NCBI RefSeq assembly: GCF_016653635.2
Contig: NZ_CP067421.1
Coordinates: 1-64,000 of the forward strand
DNA from: Skermanella sp. TT6
GTDB lineage: Bacteria; Pseudomonadota; Alphaproteobacteria; Azospirillales; Azospirillaceae
Length of the DNA stretch: 64,000 nucleotides
Direction of reading: 5' to 3'
Shown here: positions 60,516 to 64,000 of the stretch, one piece after another
Position numbering within the stretch: the first letter of the stretch is position 1
Layout: each line of letters starts with the position of its first letter
Translations under genes and position numbers: made by a program
Notes under the pieces: generated by a model
Told to the model about the DNA's origin: nothing
The model's database searches: none
What the model saw: the letters and a program-made list of their open reading frames with translations, nothing else

Positions 60516-61651
60516 ACCCGCCGTCGGAGGACACCCCTGACGGTCCGTCGGACAGGAGGATCGCCGTGCTCCGGGGCTGCCGGCGCCTCGGCACCGCCCC
60601 GGCTGCGCACAGTGGACGGCGAAACCCCGAACACCGCCCGGAACTGGCGGGACAGGTGCGCGCAATCGGCGAAGCCGGCTTCCAGCGCGATGTCGGTGAT
60701 CGTATCGTCGGTATTGACGAGCCTCCAGCGGACATAGCTGAGCCTCAACCGGCGGTAACAGGTGAGCGTCGGCATGCCGGTTTCCATCCGGAACAGACGG
60801 TCGAGATGGCGGATGCTCAGTTGCACCCGTCCGGCGATCTCGGCGGCCGAAAGGGGGAAGCTTAGGTTCTGTTCCATCAGGAGCATGGCCCTGCGGACGC
60901 GTTCGTTGGTCACGGGCGACGCGCTCGGCGGCTGGGGCTGGGGCTGACCCGGCTGCCGCATCCTGTCGGCCAGCAGGATATGCATGGCCTTCTGCGCCGC
61001 GGCATTGCCGACGTGCCGCTCGATCAGCCACGCGGCCAGGTCGGCCGCCGCCGTGCCGCCGGGACAGGTGATCCTGTCGCCATCGACCAGGAACAGCTGG
61101 TCGGCCACGAAAGGCTGGCCGGGGAACCGCTCCGCGAAATCGCGGTGATGGTACCAGCTCACGCAGCATCTGCGCCCCGCCATCAGGCCGGCCTCCACCA
61201 GCGCGAAGGTCCCCGTGCACAGGCCGATCAGCGTGACGCCCCTGGCGGCCGCCTCCCGAAGGTAGGCCAGCGTCATCGTGTCGAGCTGCGGCCCGTCGTC
61301 CAGCAGCCCGCCGACGACGACGATGCAATCGAAGTCGCGCACGTCCCGCAGGTCGTCCCAAGGAAGGATGTCCAGGCCGCAACTCGACCGGACCGGCTCC
61401 CGTCCCAGTCCCATGACGGTCCAGCGGCAGCGGATCTGGCGGCTGCCGTCGCCCTCGTCCGCGGCGAGGCGCAGCACATCCAGGAAGCTCGACAGCGGCG
61501 TCAGGGTGAAATTGCGGGCGAGCAGGAAACCGACCGACAGCCGCGGCCGGACCCCGTCCCACGACCGGGTGCCCCATGACCGGCTGCCGGTCCGGCGCGG
61601 CGCCGTCCCGCCGCTCGATACCGGCCGATAGGCGGGCGTGCCCATGTTCAT
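60332..61651 (-). CDS. GlxA-family transcriptional regulator (DJ-1/PfpI + AraC) with C-terminal extension
   Basis: A 439-residue protein: an N-terminal DJ-1/PfpI-like domain (SVGFLLARNFTLTPLSSFLD; GLCTGTFALVEAGLMAGRR with the Cys of the elbow) and an AraC HTH domain (LSAAEIAGRVQLSIRHLDRL, DDTITDIALEAGFADCAHLS, RQFRAVFGVSPSTVR). The family normally ends near residue 345; here no stop occurs for another ~95 codons, which run antisense to the SDR gene and are Arg/Pro-rich. The extension is probably a neutral read-on, or a sign of a lost stop codon. Confidence 0.85.
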   Translation of the reverse strand: MNMGTPAYRPVSSGGTAPRRTGSRSWGTRSWDGVRPRLSVGFLLARNFTLTPLSSFLDVLRLAADEGDGSRQIRCRWTVMGLGREPVRSSCGLDILPWDDLRDVRDFDCIVVVGGLLDDGPQLDTMTLAYLREAAARGVTLIGLCTGTFALVEAGLMAGRRCCVSWYHHRDFAERFPGQPFVADQLFLVDGDRITCPGGTAAADLAAWLIERHVGNAAAQKAMHILLADRMRQPGQPQPQPPSASPVTNERVRRAMLLMEQNLSFPLSAAEIAGRVQLSIRHLDRLFRMETGMPTLTCYRRLRLSYVRWRLVNTDDTITDIALEAGFADCAHLSRQFRAVFGVSPSTVRSRGGAEAPAAPEHGDPPVRRTVRGVLRRRVHGAENSLPPGPMPDAIPPKVTPVSASETCQSRAATALSSARGGTRDGAGCPRVSLNLSGP

Positions 61652-61807
61652 GCCTCAGGTCCCTCCCCTTCCGCCGCCCCGGATGGGCGTCCCGGGGCCA
61701 AGCTGCCCCGGTCCGCAATCGGCTTCCAGCGTGTTTGCGACATGTTTCCGCGTTGGAGCGCACCGCGCGGCTGCCGAGGCTCCGCATGAGGCGGCCGATG
61801 GGCGTGG

Positions 61808-62701
61808 TCAGGCCTTTCCCGCGCCGCCGTCCCTGCCGAGCACGCTGCCCGCCGAGGCGCATACGATGAACGCGATGGCGGTCCACTGCACCCAGCTGAG
61901 CCGCTCGCCCAGCATGAAGAGGCCGATCAGCGACGCCACGGCGGGCGAGGCGCTGACGACCAGCCCGAACACGTGGCTGGGCAGGCGCCGAAGCGCCAGC
62001 ATCTCCAGCGAATAGGGCGCCATGCTCGACAGGATCGCGACCGCGAGTCCGCCGAGCAGCACGCCCGGCGCCAGCAGGGCGCCGCCCGCATGAAGGATCC
62101 CCAGAGGCACCGTGAAGGTCGAGGCGACCAGCATGCCCCAGGCGACCGCCTGCCCGCCGGGCAGGGAGGAGGCACGTTTCCCGAAGACGATGTAGAGCGC
62201 CCAGCAGAGCGCGGCCCCCGCGGCGAAGGCCACTCCCAGCGGGTCGAGCGCAGCCCCGGTCCCCTCCACCGGCAGCAGCATCGCGAGCCCGGCCGCCGCG
62301 CAGGCGATCCACAGGAAATCCCTGAGCCGCCGGGAGCCGAACAGCGCCACCGCGAGAGGCCCCGTCACCTCGATGGCGATGGCGATGCCGATCGGGATCA
62401 GTTCCATCGCGCGGTAGATGCTGAGGTTCATCGCCCCCAGCGTCACGCCGTACACGAGCACGTTGCGCAGGTCCCGCCGGCCCAGACGGCTGCGCCAGGG
62501 CCGCCAGACGGCAGTCAGCAGCACGGCGGACAGCCCCACCCGCAGGGCAGTGACCCCCTCGGCCCCGACCAGGGGGAACAGCGATTTCGCCGAGGCCGCC
62601 CCGATATACTGCGACAGCAGCGAGGCCAGCAGGAACAGCAGCGGCAGTGCCGTGGACTCTTCCCTGCGGACGGGGTCGGGCTTGGAGGATGCGTCGGCCA
62701 C
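61808..62701 (-). CDS. rhtA: EamA-family transporter, RhtA-like threonine/homoserine exporter
   Basis: A 297-residue protein with ten hydrophobic helices in two EamA repeats. RhtA-type features: LLSQYIGAASAKSLFPLVGA (about 28-47), LGAMNLSIYRAMELIPIGIA and SSMAPYSLEMLALRRLPSHV. It probably exports amino acids such as threonine or homoserine. The start at 62701 leaves a 22-residue cytoplasmic leader. It is divergent from the editing-protein gene at 62915. Confidence 0.88.
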   Translation of the reverse strand: MADASSKPDPVRREESTALPLLFLLASLLSQYIGAASAKSLFPLVGAEGVTALRVGLSAVLLTAVWRPWRSRLGRRDLRNVLVYGVTLGAMNLSIYRAMELIPIGIAIAIEVTGPLAVALFGSRRLRDFLWIACAAAGLAMLLPVEGTGAALDPLGVAFAAGAALCWALYIVFGKRASSLPGGQAVAWGMLVASTFTVPLGILHAGGALLAPGVLLGGLAVAILSSMAPYSLEMLALRRLPSHVFGLVVSASPAVASLIGLFMLGERLSWVQWTAIAFIVCASAGSVLGRDGGAGKA

Positions 62702-62914
62702 GCGCTTGGCTCCGGATGCGGGCCGCGTCGGGCCCGGAAAGGTTCTGGAAGAAGGATAGTCCGGCAGAGCCGGGTCGGGCGGTCAATTCGACATCATCGC
62801 GTGCAAGGAGGCGCCGGATCGGCGCCCATGGCCGATTGCTCCTGCCGGAATGGCCGAACCGAACAAGCGCCGTCCGGTCCGTTGCCGCATGCTGGGAAGA
62901 AATGGAGGATCGCC

Positions 62915-63445
62915 ATGGCGAACGATCATGCCCCCGTCCCGCTCTCCTGGCAGGAAGCCGGAATTCCCCGGATCCTGTGGGAGCAGCTTTCCCTCGCGTC
63001 CGCTCCGGTGCGCCTGCATCTCCATCCGCCCGTGCTCACCGTTCAGGACGCGGAGGAGCATTGGCGCGGCATCGACGGCGTCCATACGAAGAACCTCTTC
63101 CTCAAGGACGCGAAGAAGGTGTTCTGGCTGGTGACCCTGCCGCACGACCGCGCGGTGAACCTGAAGGACCTCGCCGGAATCATCGGCTCCGCCAAGCTGT
63201 CGTTCGCCTCGCCGGACGCCCTGGCCCAGGTGATGGGCGTGATGCCGGGCGGCGTCAGTCCGCTTGCCCTGGTCGCGGACGAGCGGCGCGTCGTCCGGCC
63301 GGTGCTCGACCGGCGCGTCCTGGCGGGCGACCGGATCAACCTGCATCCCATGACCAACCGGGCCACGCTGTCGATGCACCCGGACGACCTCTCGGCCCTC
63401 CTCGGCCGGCTCGGCTACCGTCCGGCAGTCGTGGACATCGCCTGA
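62915..63445 (+). CDS. YbaK/ProX-type aminoacyl-tRNA deacylase
   Basis: A 176-residue stand-alone relative of the prolyl-tRNA synthetase editing domain: HLHPPVLTVQDAEEHWRGID, HTKNLFLKDAKKVFWLVTLP (with the conserved Lys-Asn), KLSFASPDALAQVMGVMPGG and VSPLALV. It hydrolyses mischarged tRNA, probably Ala-tRNAPro (ProXp-ala/PrdX type). ATGGAGGATCGCC precedes the start. It is followed by purU on the same strand. Confidence 0.9.
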   Translation: MANDHAPVPLSWQEAGIPRILWEQLSLASAPVRLHLHPPVLTVQDAEEHWRGIDGVHTKNLFLKDAKKVFWLVTLPHDRAVNLKDLAGIIGSAKLSFASPDALAQVMGVMPGGVSPLALVADERRVVRPVLDRRVLAGDRINLHPMTNRATLSMHPDDLSALLGRLGYRPAVVDIA

Positions 63446-63480
63446 TCCTCCCGTCACAGACCATTCCCATGGAGTTCCCG

Positions 63481-64000
63481 ATGCGTCCGGACCAGAAGCA
63501 TTTCTTCATGAACGTCGCCTGCCCCAGCCGGCCGGGCATCATTTCCGCCATCTCCACGCATCTGTCGGACCGTGATTGCGATATCGTGGAAAGCGCGCAG
63601 TTCGTCGATCCCGACGGGCAGCGATTCTTCCAGCGGATCGCCTTCGACGCCCCCGACGCCATCGGCGGGGAAGCGGAACTGGCCGAAGGCCTGCGGCCGA
63701 TCATGCGCCGCTTCGACATGGACCTCGCCATCCGGGACGCGCGGCGACGCCCGAAGGTCCTGATCATGGTGTCCAGGATCGGCCATTGCCTGAACGACCT
63801 GCTTTACCGGCACAGCATCGGCGCGCTGCCGGTGGACATCGTCGGCGTGGGGTCGAACCACGACATGTTCCGGCCGCTGGTCGAGCGCGCCGGCATCCCG
63901 TTCTTCCGCCTGGACGTGAACCCTGCGACCAAGGCGGAGGCGGAAGCGGCCCTGCTCGATTTCATCAAGGGCAACAGCGTGGAACTGATGATCCTCGCCC
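63481..64000 (+). CDS. purU: Formyltetrahydrofolate deformylase, 5' part
   Basis: 173 codons up to the window edge; the complete protein would be ~285 residues. An N-terminal ACT domain (FFMNVACPSRPGIISAISTH, DRDCDIVESAQFVD) is followed by the start of the formyl-transferase fold (KVLIMVSRIGHCLNDLLYRH, VDIVGVGSNHDMFRPLVERA, GIPFFRLDV). PurU releases formate from 10-formyl-THF to balance one-carbon units. ATG 63481 follows ATGGAGTTCCCG; an in-frame ATG at 63469 lacks a site. Confidence 0.93.
   Translation, partial: MRPDQKHFFMNVACPSRPGIISAISTHLSDRDCDIVESAQFVDPDGQRFFQRIAFDAPDAIGGEAELAEGLRPIMRRFDMDLAIRDARRRPKVLIMVSRIGHCLNDLLYRHSIGALPVDIVGVGSNHDMFRPLVERAGIPFFRLDVNPATKAEAEAALLDFIKGNSVELMILA

Noticed and set aside
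59433-62786. Very long minus-strand open frame (over 1,100 codons)
   Set aside because: It runs antisense or out of frame across the methyltransferase, SDR, GlxA and RhtA genes, is Arg/Pro/Gly-rich, and has no domain. High GC removes stop codons, so such frames are expected.

Overview
This is high-GC DNA (third positions nearly all G or C) from an alphaproteobacterium. Gene content (phasin, Tct/Bug transporters, Tat-signal oxidoreductases, many class III cyclases, a CsbD/DUF2382 stress set, abundant IS66/IS630/IS1595/IS5 copies) fits Rhodospirillales, such as the Azospirillum/Skermanella group. The genus is an inference from gene style, not from a marker gene. No rRNA, tRNA or CRISPR array was seen.

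Layout. 1-8 kb: housekeeping-like and secreted genes (DUF924, two RTX calcium-binding proteins, a cyclase, two alpha/beta hydrolases, a GNAT acetyltransferase). 8-18.3 kb: a catabolic cluster for an unidentified carboxylic acid or ester: a TctABC-type transporter, LVIVD protein, hydrolase, aldo/keto reductase, TauE/SafE permease and FadR-type GntR regulator on the minus strand, diverging from a fumarylacetoacetase-family hydrolase and an HpcH/CitE-type lyase. 18.3-33.5 kb: a genomic scrapyard with IS5, IS66, IS1595, IS3, IS6-like and IS701-like sequences, three kinds of short repeats with inverted ends, and decayed genes (gamma-glutamyltransferase tail, ECF sigma factor, phnM). Intact genes among them are a Tat-exported class V aminotransferase, a GH15 glucoamylase-like enzyme, CsbD and YihY. 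33.5-36.6 kb: nitroreductase, TetR regulator with paired operators, a saccharopine-dehydrogenase-like enzyme and an MFS fragment.

36.7-42.6 kb is the most interesting block and reads as a zinc-starvation regulon. Two Zur-like palindromes head (a) an operon of a class III alcohol dehydrogenase, a COG0523 GTPase and a DUF1826 protein, and (b) a divergent pair leading to an AztD-type zinc metallochaperone. The dehydrogenase keeps its catalytic zinc ligands but has lost two of the four structural-zinc cysteines, as expected for a zinc-sparing paralogue.

42.6-48.2 kb: phasin, DUF2382 stress protein, a GNAT pseudogene related to the intact gene at 6.5 kb, an IS630 element with exact TA-flanked ends inserted beside a decayed IS3, and a BrnT/BrnA toxin-antitoxin pair under a 32-bp perfect palindrome. 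48.5-64 kb: core and conserved genes (ilvD, a short cyclase, an OmpR/EnvZ-like two-component system, a molybdenum hydroxylase pair with divergent AraC regulator, a GFA protein, methyltransferase, SDR, GlxA regulator, RhtA exporter, Ala-tRNAPro editing protein, and the start of purU). A conserved ~130-bp upstream region is shared by the two-component operon and the GFA gene, pointing to a common regulator.
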